Shown piece by piece: positions 42,939 through 50,818 of a stretch of DNA of 64,000 bases (position 1 is the stretch's first letter; each line of letters opens with the position of its first letter). Source of the stretch: Thermoanaerobaculum sp964488355 (GTDB lineage: Bacteria > Acidobacteriota > Thermoanaerobaculia > Thermoanaerobaculales > Thermoanaerobaculaceae); assembly GCA_964488355.1 (NCBI GenBank), contig CAZAUJ010000005.1, forward strand, positions 1 through 64,000, in the 5' to 3' direction. The position numbers and the translations under genes are program-made. Below the pieces are notes generated by a model. That model ran no database searches, was not told the DNA's origin, and saw only the letters and a program-made list of their open reading frames with translations.

Positions 42939-43544
42939 ATGGAAGCGCTGGTGGTGGTGGATGTGCAAAACGACTTTTGCCCCGGTGGGGCCTTGCCGGT
43001 ACCCAGGGGCGACGAGGTCGTGCCTCTTGTCAACCAGCTCGCCCAGCACTTTCCCCTGGTGGTGGCGAGCCAAGACTGGCACCCGCAAAACCACGTTTCC
43101 TTTGCCTCCAACCACCTAGGCAGGAAGCCCCTGGAAATCATCCAAGTGGGCGGCCAAAGCCAGGTACTTTGGCCCGACCATTGCGTGCAGGGGAGCTGGG
43201 GCGCGGCCTTCCACCCCCAGCTGGACACCCGACCCTTCCGCATGATCGTGCGCAAGGGAGCCGACCCGGAGGTGGACTCCTACTCCGCCTTCCGCGATAA
43301 CCGCCGGGACAAGCTCACGGGGCTTGCCGGCTTTCTGCGAGAGCTGGGGGTTCAGCGGGTGGTGGTGGTGGGCTTGGCCACCGACTACTGCGTCCAGGCC
43401 ACCGCCTTGGACGCGGTGGCGCTGGGTTTTGCCGCGCGCATGCTCCTTCCCGCCTGCCGAGCGGTGGGTGCACCGGCTGGGCGCTGGGAGGAGGTACTGC
43501 AAGCGCTGCGGGAGCGGGGCGTGACCTTGGCGGAGTCCCTTTGA
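42939..43544 (+). CDS. pncA: nicotinamidase / isochorismatase-fold hydrolase
   Basis: The 201-residue protein has the isochorismatase fold with VVDVQNDFCPGGALPV (Asp8), the metal-site region ASQDWHPQNHVSF, and the nucleophile cysteine in GLATDYCVQATALD. WPDHCVQGS supplies the Lys/His region. These match nicotinamidase PncA, which makes nicotinate for NAD salvage. I use the ATG at 42939; an in-frame codon at 42924 is less likely. Confidence 0.92.
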   Translation: MEALVVVDVQNDFCPGGALPVPRGDEVVPLVNQLAQHFPLVVASQDWHPQNHVSFASNHLGRKPLEIIQVGGQSQVLWPDHCVQGSWGAAFHPQLDTRPFRMIVRKGADPEVDSYSAFRDNRRDKLTGLAGFLRELGVQRVVVVGLATDYCVQATALDAVALGFAARMLLPACRAVGAPAGRWEEVLQALRERGVTLAESL

Positions 43545-43550
43545 CGACCC

Positions 43551-43588
43551 GAGGCGAGCCGAAAGGGCAAAGCCTCCCGGCTCGCCTC
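43551..43588. repeat. perfect hairpin between converging genes
   Basis: Arms GAGGCGAGCCG (43551-43561) and CGGCTCGCCTC (43578-43588) form eleven perfect pairs around a 16-base loop. It sits between the 3' ends of pncA and the cytochrome gene, so it may end both transcripts, though neither side has a clear T-run. Confidence 0.6.
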
Positions 43589-43599
43589 TGCAGCCGTGC

Positions 43600-45003
43600 T
43601 CAGGGATGTGCGCCAGCTAAGTGCCCGAGCAAGGGGTCGCCCTCGTAACCCAGGGCCTCCCAGGGCAGCCGACCCTTCGGCCCGTGGCAGTCCAAGCAGG
43701 AAAGGGCTTTCTCCTTGGGTACCACCTCATGAAACAGGCCCATGAAACGCGTGGTCTTCACCCAGCGGTAGCGCACATTGACAACGTCGTACATGTCCTG
43801 AGCTGCCGCTTTCACCGCCCGATCTATATCTCCGTCGGCGAAAAATTCCTCCACCACTATGGGGATGATGAAGTTGGTGCCTTCCACCACCGGCATAACC
43901 CCCCGGTGCAGCTTAAAGGGGTAAATGCGTGCCTTGGGATCCTGGCGGCTGCCCTGGGGCACCATCATGCCAACGGTCCCGTCGGGCAAGAGCCATACCG
44001 GCTCGGCCGGCAGCTGCGCCCAGGTGGTGCCGTTGTACCAGGCGTACACCGGCTGGACGTCCTTTTTCAGCTCGATGGTGGGTGACCACTTGTCCGCCCC
44101 TTGGTCGTACACCGGCTTGGACCAGTCGCGCATCATGTCCGTGGGGTCAGCCTTGGCAAAGGTGGGGATGTGGCAGGTGGGGCACCCGACGCGCCGGGTG
44201 TGGTAGTTGAGCACTTCCGCCGCGTGCGGTTGCTGATTGTGGCAGCGGCCATCGTCGCAGGAAAGTGGGGCTTGCGGCATATCGGTGGCCGCCAGGTCCG
44301 TGCCGCGCCCACGCACGCGGTGATCCTCCCCTCGGTGGCAGGTGATGCACTGCATAGTGGCCCCGTCGGTTCCCATATGTACGTCGAACTCGCGGGTCGT
44401 CTCGGCCAACGCGTACTCCAGGTCGCCGCGCTTGTAGTTAGGCCCGCCTCCCGAGCCGGCATGGCAACGGAGGCAGGTCTTTCGCGTGGGCAGGCCGATA
44501 CGCTTGGCCACCGAATCGAGCCCCTCCTGGTTCTTCCAAAGCACCGGCTTCCACACCCAGCCGCCCTGGCCATTGGGATACAAATCCCGCTGGTAGCCCT
44601 GGGCGTGGCAAATCAGACAGTCCATGTTGGCCAGCTGCTCTGGGCTCTCCTGCTCACTGGGGAGCAGCCCGAACCCGGCATGGCACTTGGAGCAGCCTTT
44701 GGAGAGAATCTCGCCCCGCGAGTTCCTCGTCAGCCCGATCCAGCTGGCCCTCGGATTCGTACAAAAGTCATTGACAGTGTTGATCTTGCCCAACCTCTTG
44801 CCTGCCGCGTTCACCAGCGCCGGGGTTTGCCCTTTCCACTGGTAGTGCTGCGAATGGAAAAAGGCCTTGGCTTCCTTCTCGTGGCAGCTCAAGCAGGTTT
44901 TTGTACCCTCGTAGTGCTCGAAGTACTGCTGGTGGGTGTACTCTGCAGCCTGAGCGGCCGAAGCACCCAGCAGGAGGGTGCTAATTACGGTCCTCGCTTT
45001 CAT
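43600..45003 (-). CDS. octaheme c-type cytochrome, tetrathionate reductase family
   Basis: The 467-residue periplasmic protein has a signal peptide (ASAAQA). It has seven CXXCH sites (37, 104, 129, 177, 219, 274, 436) and one CX4CH site (249-255), eight hemes in all. The motifs CLSCHEKEAKAFFHSQHYQW, GCSKCHAGFG and CLICHAQGYQRDLYP match the octaheme tetrathionate-reductase-family cytochromes. The enzyme could reduce tetrathionate, nitrite or other small oxyanions; the real substrate is not visible. It is the third gene of a module with the DUF3373 barrel and a small cytochrome, and a perfect hairpin lies in the gap before it. A good AAGGA precedes the ATG. Confidence 0.9.
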   Translation of the reverse strand: MKARTVISTLLLGASAAQAAEYTHQQYFEHYEGTKTCLSCHEKEAKAFFHSQHYQWKGQTPALVNAAGKRLGKINTVNDFCTNPRASWIGLTRNSRGEILSKGCSKCHAGFGLLPSEQESPEQLANMDCLICHAQGYQRDLYPNGQGGWVWKPVLWKNQEGLDSVAKRIGLPTRKTCLRCHAGSGGGPNYKRGDLEYALAETTREFDVHMGTDGATMQCITCHRGEDHRVRGRGTDLAATDMPQAPLSCDDGRCHNQQPHAAEVLNYHTRRVGCPTCHIPTFAKADPTDMMRDWSKPVYDQGADKWSPTIELKKDVQPVYAWYNGTTWAQLPAEPVWLLPDGTVGMMVPQGSRQDPKARIYPFKLHRGVMPVVEGTNFIIPIVVEEFFADGDIDRAVKAAAQDMYDVVNVRYRWVKTTRFMGLFHEVVPKEKALSCLDCHGPKGRLPWEALGYEGDPLLGHLAGAHP

Positions 45004-45022
45004 TCCTTGCTCCCCTTTTTCC

Positions 45023-45051
45023 GGGAGGGGACCGTCACCCGGTCCCCTCCC
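45023..45051. repeat. twelve-pair hairpin between the DUF3373 and octaheme genes
   Basis: GGGAGGGGACCG (45023-45034) and CGGTCCCCTCCC (45040-45051) form a perfect stem with the loop TCACC. It lies between two co-directional genes and has no U-tract in the direction of transcription, so it may be a processing or stability element, or weaken read-through into the octaheme gene. Confidence 0.55.
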
Positions 45052-45063
45052 CTTGTTTGCTGG

Positions 45064-46695
45064 TCAGAATCTGGCCGTCATCGTCAGCGTGAACACCGTT
45101 GCCTCGTCGTACGTGGGAAAACCGAGAATTGGCTTTGCATCGAGCTTCTTGGGGGCCCCTAAGTGCCAACCCGAGCCGGAGTAGTCGTACTGGTAGCGAA
45201 TGGCCCCAAGGCGGAGGAAGAAGCGCTTGGCCAGCTGGTGAATGGCGTAAGCCTCAAACACATCCCCGCGAGCGGCCGTCTTGGGCGCCACGATGTCGTC
45301 CTGCGCCGGTGTGAAGTTGAACCAGTACTTGGATCCGCGGTTGTACTCGATACCCACCATGGTGCGGTCCTGGTTGAACAGGTAGCGCCCACCCAGGTAC
45401 AGCATGCTCCCCGAGCGGCTTCTCGGCTCCTCAAAAGGATCACTGAACAGCCCACCGAAGGGTGTGGTCACCGGATCCGGGTGGCTCTTGACGTAGTTGA
45501 GGTTCACGAACCAATCAAAGGGACCGTCCTTGCGCTGGAGCAGCAGGCCAGCGACGTCCATGTCCCCCAAATTGGCGGAAGGGGTGAAGCGCATGACTAC
45601 CGGAGCCTTAACCGCCTGGCCGGTGAGGGGGTTGGCAGGCAGCACGATCAAGCCGTTAAAGCCGTCGGTGAGGTTAAAGGCACGAGCGACCGTGGTTTGG
45701 AGTAAGGTGTTGTCATCGCTCCAAATGTCCCAGTTGATGCCAGCAAAGTCGGCGTCTTTTAACCGGTCGGCCGGCTGCTGCAGCACCTGTCCGTTACCAA
45801 AGCCGCTTTCGTAACCACGCCCGTAACACAAACGCAGCGTGGAGTGTTCTCCCAAGTGGTACCCCAAGGTGATCCCGTCAAATTGGAAATCGATAAGCGA
45901 ACCCATGGGCGTCCCGCCCCGCAGCTCGCCCTTGCGCAAGTTCATGGGCGGGCCCGAGGTGGAGGGACGGCGGCCGATAGAAAGGTAAAACGGCTTTCCG
46001 GCAATGTTGCTCCACGTGAAGTAAGCCCGCTCCACGCGCAGGATGTCGGAGTTGGGCACGCTTGCCGTGGTGCCATCGATGTTGAAGCTGTTGGCCTGGC
46101 CGTTAAACACCTGCACGGCAGTGGAATCGCCCCAGGTCTTATACATGGCCAGCCGGCCGGAAAAGCTCACATTGGTGGCCACGTCCGCGTCCATGGTCAA
46201 GCGCAACCGGCTGGTGTAGAGCAGGGAGTTGTCCGCGTCGTAGGCCGGCCGATAGGCTCCCGCCAGCAGCATACCCATGAGCTGCTGTCTCATAGGGGCG
46301 GGGAAGGAGCCCATAGCCTGCTGGAGCTGCCGGAAGGTCAGGGTGTCGGTGAAGTAAAGGTAGTCACCGTAGTGAGAGGCGATGAACTGCTGCACCTGGG
46401 CTGCCGAGGTAGGAAGTTGCCCAGTGGCGCCGAAATAAAAAAGCGTGCCCACCAAGCCGGCTTGCAACGCCATGCCGTCGTAATGCTCTGGGACGGTGGC
46501 GGCAATGGAGTGGGCCTCAAAGCGGAAGTCACCGCCAAAGCGAATGCGATCCTGGGCTGCTGTCTTTTCCACCTTCTGCAACCGCTTTTCCAGCTCCTTA
46601 AGCTGGTTGCGCAGCTTGCCTGCCTCGTCTTCTGTTTGTGCCCAAGAAAGGGCGGGCACGGCCATCAGCAACACCACGCTCATAAACCGTTTCAT
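45064..46695 (-). CDS. DUF3373-type outer-membrane beta-barrel protein
   Basis: The 543-residue protein has a signal peptide (FMSVVLLMAVPALSWA) and a short coiled-coil (RNQLKELEKRLQKVEKT). The beta-barrel part ends in TVFTLTMTARF with a C-terminal phenylalanine, the outer-membrane insertion signal. Phrases such as SIGRRPSTSGPPMNLRKGEL and GGTPMGSLIDFQFDG fit the DUF3373 family, often found with multiheme cytochromes. It may carry electrons or substrate across the outer membrane together with the cytochromes. It lies between the small cytochrome and octaheme genes. Confidence 0.82.
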   Translation of the reverse strand: MKRFMSVVLLMAVPALSWAQTEDEAGKLRNQLKELEKRLQKVEKTAAQDRIRFGGDFRFEAHSIAATVPEHYDGMALQAGLVGTLFYFGATGQLPTSAAQVQQFIASHYGDYLYFTDTLTFRQLQQAMGSFPAPMRQQLMGMLLAGAYRPAYDADNSLLYTSRLRLTMDADVATNVSFSGRLAMYKTWGDSTAVQVFNGQANSFNIDGTTASVPNSDILRVERAYFTWSNIAGKPFYLSIGRRPSTSGPPMNLRKGELRGGTPMGSLIDFQFDGITLGYHLGEHSTLRLCYGRGYESGFGNGQVLQQPADRLKDADFAGINWDIWSDDNTLLQTTVARAFNLTDGFNGLIVLPANPLTGQAVKAPVVMRFTPSANLGDMDVAGLLLQRKDGPFDWFVNLNYVKSHPDPVTTPFGGLFSDPFEEPRSRSGSMLYLGGRYLFNQDRTMVGIEYNRGSKYWFNFTPAQDDIVAPKTAARGDVFEAYAIHQLAKRFFLRLGAIRYQYDYSGSGWHLGAPKKLDAKPILGFPTYDEATVFTLTMTARF

Positions 46696-46707
46696 CTTCG
46701 TCCTCCT

Positions 46708-47070
46708 TTACCCACAGGTCATGGGTTGTTCCGAGTCGGCCGCGTGGTCTACGGCAAACTTCTTGAGCTTCTCCAGCATCTCCGGCGTCAGCACCTCGAA
46801 AAGCTTCTTGCCGCTTCCCTTTGGGTCACCCAGCTTCTCGTGCGACGGCCGGAGCTTTTCCTTAAAGAAACGCTCCCACTGCTCTTGAATGAGGGACATG
46901 GGCGTGACCTCCCCGTGCGGCGAGTCGGGCCCGTGGCAGGGTTTGCAGTACTCACGGAACAGCGTCTTGCCATCGGGAGCCTTCCCTTCTGCCCCCGCCA
47001 AACCCCAACCCAAGAGCAGCGCAGGGAGCAGGCAAAGCACGAACGAGACTGTTCTTGTTTCCACGTTCAC
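46708..47070 (-). CDS. small monoheme c-type cytochrome
   Basis: The roughly 120-residue protein has a signal peptide (VSFVLCLLPALLLGWGLA) and one heme site CKPCHGPD, with the distal ligand probably the Met in LTPEMLEKL or PMTCG. The start is a GTG at 47070 or 47064; the first has GGGAGG five bases upstream. It is the first gene of a three-gene module with the DUF3373 barrel and octaheme cytochrome and may be its electron carrier. The distal ligand was not determined. Confidence 0.83.
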   Translation of the reverse strand: MNVETRTVSFVLCLLPALLLGWGLAGAEGKAPDGKTLFREYCKPCHGPDSPHGEVTPMSLIQEQWERFFKEKLRPSHEKLGDPKGSGKKLFEVLTPEMLEKLKKFAVDHAADSEQPMTCG

Positions 47071-47081
47071 ATTCACCTCCC

Positions 47082-47109
47082 ACAGAAAGGACCTTTCTAT
47101 CCTTTCTGT
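47082..47109. repeat. ten-pair inverted repeat at the transcript start of the cytochrome module
   Basis: ACAGAAAGGA (47082-47091) and TCCTTTCTGT (47100-47109) are perfect inverted repeats separated by eight bases. The element runs from just after the predicted start (about 47111) to the ribosome-binding site (GGGAGG, 47082-47077). It can be an operator or an RNA hairpin. Confidence 0.65.
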
Positions 47110-47117
47110 CACAACAC

Positions 47118-47146
47118 AGTATATGTGCATTGTCGCATCCTGTCAA
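47118..47146 (-). promoter_or_regulatory. consensus sigma70-type promoter of the cytochrome module
   Basis: Read leftward, TTGACA (47146-47141) and TATACT (47123-47118) are 17 bases apart. The predicted start is near 47111, about 40 bases before the GTG. Confidence 0.9.
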
Positions 47147-47206
47147 CTCCCTTTATAACCGATTGGTGTTATCGAGAGTGCTAGGATGTGAGGAGAGGGA
47201 AGTGCC

Positions 47207-47650
47207 ATGAGCGAGCAAACGTGCGAGCTGCCGCTGAGCAACGCCAGCGACGAGGAAATTGCCCAGCTGCTCCGCCAGGCCAAGACTGTGGCTGTCGTTG
47301 GCCTTTCCGACAACCCCGGAAGGGAGTCCTACGCCGTGGCCGCCTACCTCCAGGCCCAGGGCTACCGCATCGTACCCATCAACCCCAACGTGCACGAGGT
47401 GTTGGGCGAGCGGGCTTACCCCTTCCTTGGCGACGTGCCCGCCCAGGTGGCGGTGGACGTGGTGGACATCTTCCGGCGCCCCGAGTTCATCCCGGAAATC
47501 GTGGACCAGGCCATTGCCCGTGGGGTGAAGGCCATATGGATGCAAAAGGGCCTGGCACACAACGCTGCGGCCGAGAAAGCACGGGCGGCGGGTATCACGG
47601 TGGTTATGGACCGCTGCATGATGATAGAACACCGGCGCCTGCGGAGTTGA
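47207..47650 (+). CDS. CoA-binding domain protein (YccU-like)
   Basis: The 147-residue protein has a Rossmann-type CoA-binding domain with KTVAVVGLSDNPGRESYAV, YRIVPINPNVHEVLGE, AVDVVDIFRRPEFIPEIV and KAIWMQKGL. The family is small and cytoplasmic; the function is not known. It has GAGAGGG before the ATG. It diverges from the cytochrome module. Confidence 0.87.
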   Translation: MSEQTCELPLSNASDEEIAQLLRQAKTVAVVGLSDNPGRESYAVAAYLQAQGYRIVPINPNVHEVLGERAYPFLGDVPAQVAVDVVDIFRRPEFIPEIVDQAIARGVKAIWMQKGLAHNAAAEKARAAGITVVMDRCMMIEHRRLRS

Positions 47651-47660
47651 CTGCCTGGCT

Positions 47661-47669
47661 TGATATAAT
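47661..47669 (+). promoter_or_regulatory. extended -10 promoter before infC
   Basis: TGA followed by TATAAT (47664-47669) is an extended -10 box. The leader to the start at 47733 is about 57 bases and GC-rich, with GCGGG (47689 region) able to pair with CCCGC (47715 region). Confidence 0.6.
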
Positions 47670-47732
47670 GCGGCTGCCTGCTTTGCAGGGTGCGGGGCGC
47701 GCAACGAGGCACGTCCCGCCGGGGAGGGTAAC

Positions 47733-48260
47733 ATCGCAGACGAGCGCGACAGGGTACGCATCAACGAGATGATTCGGCTTTCCCCGGTGCGTCTCATCGA
47801 CGCCGACGGCACGCAAATTGGCATCGTTCCCGTTGAACAAGCCCTCGAACTGGCCCGCCAAAAGGGATTGGACTTGGTAGAGGTAGCTCCCACGGCCCGC
47901 CCCATCGTGTGCAAGATCATGGACTGGGGCAAGTACCGCTACGAACAGGAGAAGAAGGCCCGGGAAGCGCGGAAGAAGGAACACCAAGTCGAGGTGAAAG
48001 AGGTCAAGTTCCGACCGGGCGTGGCGGACCACGACTTCCAAACCAAGCTCAACATGGTCAAGCGCTTCCTCTCCGAAGGCAAGCATGTGAAGGTGACCAT
48101 CATGTTTCGGCGACGGGAAATGCGGCGCTTGGAAAACGGCTACGAGGTGCTGGAACGGGTTCGGGAGGCCCTGGCGGACCTGGCCAAGGTGGAGAAGGAC
48201 GCCTCCATGGCGGAAGGTGGTCGCGACCTTACCATGGTTTTCGTTCCCCTGCGCCGGTAA
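47733..48260 (+). CDS. infC: translation initiation factor IF-3 with probable AUC start codon
   Basis: The 175-residue factor has the usual N-domain, beginning DRVRINEMIRLSPVRLIDADGTQIG, a KDLVEVAPTARPIVCKIMDWGKYRYEQ-type linker, and the C-domain with VKEVKFRPGVADHDF, FLSEGKHVKVTIMFRRREM. IF-3 N-termini normally begin 10-12 residues before this point. The in-frame codon ATC at 47733 is six bases after GGGGAGGG and gives that N-terminus; the first ATG (47769) would cut it off. Rare start codons at infC are the known basis of its autoregulation. No rpmI or rplT follows. Confidence 0.93.
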   Translation: MADERDRVRINEMIRLSPVRLIDADGTQIGIVPVEQALELARQKGLDLVEVAPTARPIVCKIMDWGKYRYEQEKKAREARKKEHQVEVKEVKFRPGVADHDFQTKLNMVKRFLSEGKHVKVTIMFRRREMRRLENGYEVLERVREALADLAKVEKDASMAEGGRDLTMVFVPLRR

Positions 48261-48334
48261 GCGCGCTCTCCCTCAGCTGCCTCCCTCGGGAGCGGGCTCG
48301 CAAAGGGTTTTTCAACCAACTGGAGGAGGAAGGT

Positions 48335-49678
48335 ATGCCCGTGGTCACATCCCACATTCGTTTGCAGGCCTCGGAGGTTCACGAGGTTCTTGCTCGCCAC
48401 GTACTGGTAGACGGTTTCCACATTGTCCCTGATTTGGTGCGCTCCCAGGGTTCAACCCTGGTGGATGAGCGCGAAGGCAAAGCCTATTTGGACTTCTTTT
48501 CCAATTTCGGCTCGCAGGCCTTGGGCTGGAATCACCCCGGCCTAGCCGATCCGGAGTTCCGCGAGCGGCTGCTCCTGGCGGCCCTGCACAAGCCGGCCAA
48601 CTCGGATGTTTACACCCGCTTTTTTGCTGAGTTTGTGGCCACCTTCGCCACGGTAGCCGTTCCCGCCTCCCATCGGCACCACCTCTTTTTCATCGAGGGT
48701 GGCGCGCTGGCGGTGGAAAATGCGCTCAAGGCAGCTTTTGACTGGAAGGTGCGCAACAACTTGGCCAAGGGCCTGCCGGAAAACCTGGGCACCCAGGTCA
48801 TTCACTTCCGCCAGGCCTTCCACGGCCGCTCCGGCTATACCCTCTCCCTCACCAACACGGCCGACCCCCGCAAAACCGCCTACTTCCCCAAGTTCAACTG
48901 GCCGCGCATCCCCAACCCAAAGATCATCTTCCCCCTCGGCGAGCACTTGGCTGAGGTGGAAGCGGCCGAAAGGCAAGCCCTGTTAGAAATTGAGGCGGCG
49001 CTGGCCGCAAACAGGGACGACATTGCGTGTCTGATCATCGAGCCCATCCAAGCGGAAGGGGGTGACAACCACTTCCGTCCGGAGTTCTTACAGGCCCTGC
49101 GGAGGTTGGCCGACGAGCACGACTTCCTGTTGATCTTCGATGAGGTGCAAACCGGCTTGGGCCTCACCGGAAGCATGTGGGCCTTCCAGGGCTTGGGAGT
49201 GGAACCTGACCTGTTCTCCTTCGGCAAGAAGGTACAGGTGGGAGGCTTTGCCGCTAACAGCCGCATTGACCAGGTGTCGGACAACGTTTTCCGCGTTTCC
49301 TCGCGCATCAACTCCACCTGGGGGGGCAACCTCACCGACATGGTGCGCGCCACCCGCATCCTGGAGATCGTCGCCGCCGACAACCTGGTGGACCACGCAC
49401 GCAAGGTGGGCGCCTTCTTGCTCTCGGGCTTGCACCAGCTGGCGGCCGACTTCCCCCACCTGGTCTCCCAAGTGCGCGGCCGCGGGCTGATGATTGCCTT
49501 CGACTTGCCCAACCCGGAGCTGAGAAAAAAGGCGGTGGAAGCCTGCCGCGCAGAAGGCCTTTTGCTCCTGCCCTGCGGCGAGCGCTCCATCCGCTTGCGG
49601 CCGTTCCTCGACCTGACGAGCGAGGATGCTCAGCGCGGTGTGCAGCTTTTGGCCTCAGCCCTTCGACGGCTGAGCTAA
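48335..49678 (+). CDS. lat: L-lysine 6-transaminase (PLP-dependent)
   Basis: The enzyme converts lysine to 2-aminoadipate 6-semialdehyde. The 447-residue class III aminotransferase has the family's RQAFHGRSGYTLSLTNT, DEVQTGLGLTGSMWAF and the PLP lysine in LFSFGKKVQVGG, plus GGALAVENALKAAFDWK. These match lysine 6-transaminase more than ornithine or GABA enzymes. AGGAGGAAGG precedes the ATG; the longer upstream frame overlaps infC. No other lysine-degradation gene is beside it. Confidence 0.88.
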   Translation: MPVVTSHIRLQASEVHEVLARHVLVDGFHIVPDLVRSQGSTLVDEREGKAYLDFFSNFGSQALGWNHPGLADPEFRERLLLAALHKPANSDVYTRFFAEFVATFATVAVPASHRHHLFFIEGGALAVENALKAAFDWKVRNNLAKGLPENLGTQVIHFRQAFHGRSGYTLSLTNTADPRKTAYFPKFNWPRIPNPKIIFPLGEHLAEVEAAERQALLEIEAALAANRDDIACLIIEPIQAEGGDNHFRPEFLQALRRLADEHDFLLIFDEVQTGLGLTGSMWAFQGLGVEPDLFSFGKKVQVGGFAANSRIDQVSDNVFRVSSRINSTWGGNLTDMVRATRILEIVAADNLVDHARKVGAFLLSGLHQLAADFPHLVSQVRGRGLMIAFDLPNPELRKKAVEACRAEGLLLLPCGERSIRLRPFLDLTSEDAQRGVQLLASALRRLS

Positions 49679-49705
49679 CAACCGCGCCGGCGCCTTCGCC
49701 CTCCC

Positions 49706-49734
49706 TTGCAAAGGCTCGTATCCTCCGCTAAGGT
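49706..49734 (+). promoter_or_regulatory. sigma70-type promoter of the Yip1-like gene
   Basis: TTGCAA (49706-49711) and TAAGGT (49729-49734) are 17 bases apart. AAGGAGGTG precedes the ATG at 49761. Confidence 0.6.
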
Positions 49735-49760
49735 GGACACACTCTTAAGGAGGTGTCGCC

Positions 49761-50426
49761 ATGGCTGACGTGATGCCACCCCCACCCCCAGCTCCCAGCG
49801 CTCAGCCGTTGCCCTGGGAGGAGCCCGGCTACCCACCGCTGGAAGCCCTCTACGAAAGTGCAAAGCTGGTCCTGTTGCAACCCCGCCAGGCTTTCTCGCG
49901 CATGAGCCAAGAGGTTAGCCTGGGCAAACCGGTGGTTTTTGCCGTAATTTTCGGCTGGGTGGGTGCCATCGCTGCCCAGCTTTACCAGCTGGTCTTTCGT
50001 TCCACCTTGGCTTCCCTTGTCCCGCCTTTGTTTGCCAAGAAGGACCTGGTATTTTCGCAGGTCTTTTCGTTTGTCTTTACGCTCACAGCGCCCATCTGGG
50101 TCCTCATCGGCTTGGGCATCCTAACCCTTGTGCTCCATCTTTTCTTATTGGTTTTCGGTGCGGCCAACAGGGGTTTGGAAACCACCTTTCGGGTGCTCGC
50201 CTATACGGAGGCCGCGCAAATTTTCCAGCTCATTCCCGTCTTCGGCAGCTTGATCGGCATGCTGTGGTGGCTTTTCGTTGCCATCCCCGGCTTGGCCGCG
50301 GCCCACCATAGCAGCACGGGACGAGCCGCCGCCGCCGTGCTCACGCCCGTGGCGCTGTGCTGCGTCTGCCTGGTAGCCCTGCTGGTTTTGCTGGGCGCCG
50401 GCTTGGTCGCTGCCTTGCGCGGATGA
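49761..50426 (+). CDS. Yip1-domain-like integral membrane protein
   Basis: The 221-residue protein has a Pro-rich cytoplasmic N-terminus (residues 1-25) and then about five hydrophobic segments. The first soluble part (LVLLQPRQAFSRMSQEVSLGKPVVFAVI) and the pattern of spans match bacterial Yip1 (PF04893) proteins. The function is unknown. The stop overlaps the DUF2752 start (ATGA). Confidence 0.78.
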   Translation: MADVMPPPPPAPSAQPLPWEEPGYPPLEALYESAKLVLLQPRQAFSRMSQEVSLGKPVVFAVIFGWVGAIAAQLYQLVFRSTLASLVPPLFAKKDLVFSQVFSFVFTLTAPIWVLIGLGILTLVLHLFLLVFGAANRGLETTFRVLAYTEAAQIFQLIPVFGSLIGMLWWLFVAIPGLAAAHHSSTGRAAAAVLTPVALCCVCLVALLVLLGAGLVAALRG

Positions 50427-50818
50427 GACGCGTTTTGCCCCTGGCGGTCCTGCTGCTGGCCGCCGCATTTGTGCTGGCCAGCCGTCCCCTCTGGCCCGCA
50501 GCGGCGCAAGTCTTGCCTGCCTGCCCCTTTCGCACCCTTTTGCATCTCCCCTGCCCTAGCTGCGGCAGCACCCGCGCGCTTCTGGCCCTGGGCCAGGGGC
50601 AGCTAGGTGTCGCCCTGGCAGCTAACCCATTGTTCGTATTGGTCTTGGGGCTGATGGCAGCTGCCGCCTGCCTTTGGTTGGGGGCTCTGGCGCTTGGCCG
50701 CCCCTTGCCCCCATGGGTGGGCCAGCTGGAGCGCTCCTGGCCGCCCTGGCTGCGCCTGGCGGTCGCAAGCGCTCTGGTCGTCAACTGGCTGTGGCTGGTG
50801 GCCAGCACTCCGAATTAA
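50423..50818 (+). CDS. DUF2752 family membrane protein
   Basis: The 131-residue protein has the DUF2752 core CPFRTLLHLPCPSCGSTRAL followed by GQGQLGVALAANPLFVLVL, with three or four hydrophobic segments. The family is small and uncharacterised. It overlaps the Yip1-like gene by four bases and runs into the 3' end of pyrE, which converges with a 4-base overlap. Confidence 0.85.
   Translation: MRRVLPLAVLLLAAAFVLASRPLWPAAAQVLPACPFRTLLHLPCPSCGSTRALLALGQGQLGVALAANPLFVLVLGLMAAAACLWLGALALGRPLPPWVGQLERSWPPWLRLAVASALVVNWLWLVASTPN

Noticed and set aside
47909..48334. Long upstream extension of the lysine transaminase frame.
   Set aside because: It runs inside infC in another frame. The ATG at 48335 has a strong ribosome-binding site and the family N-terminus begins there.
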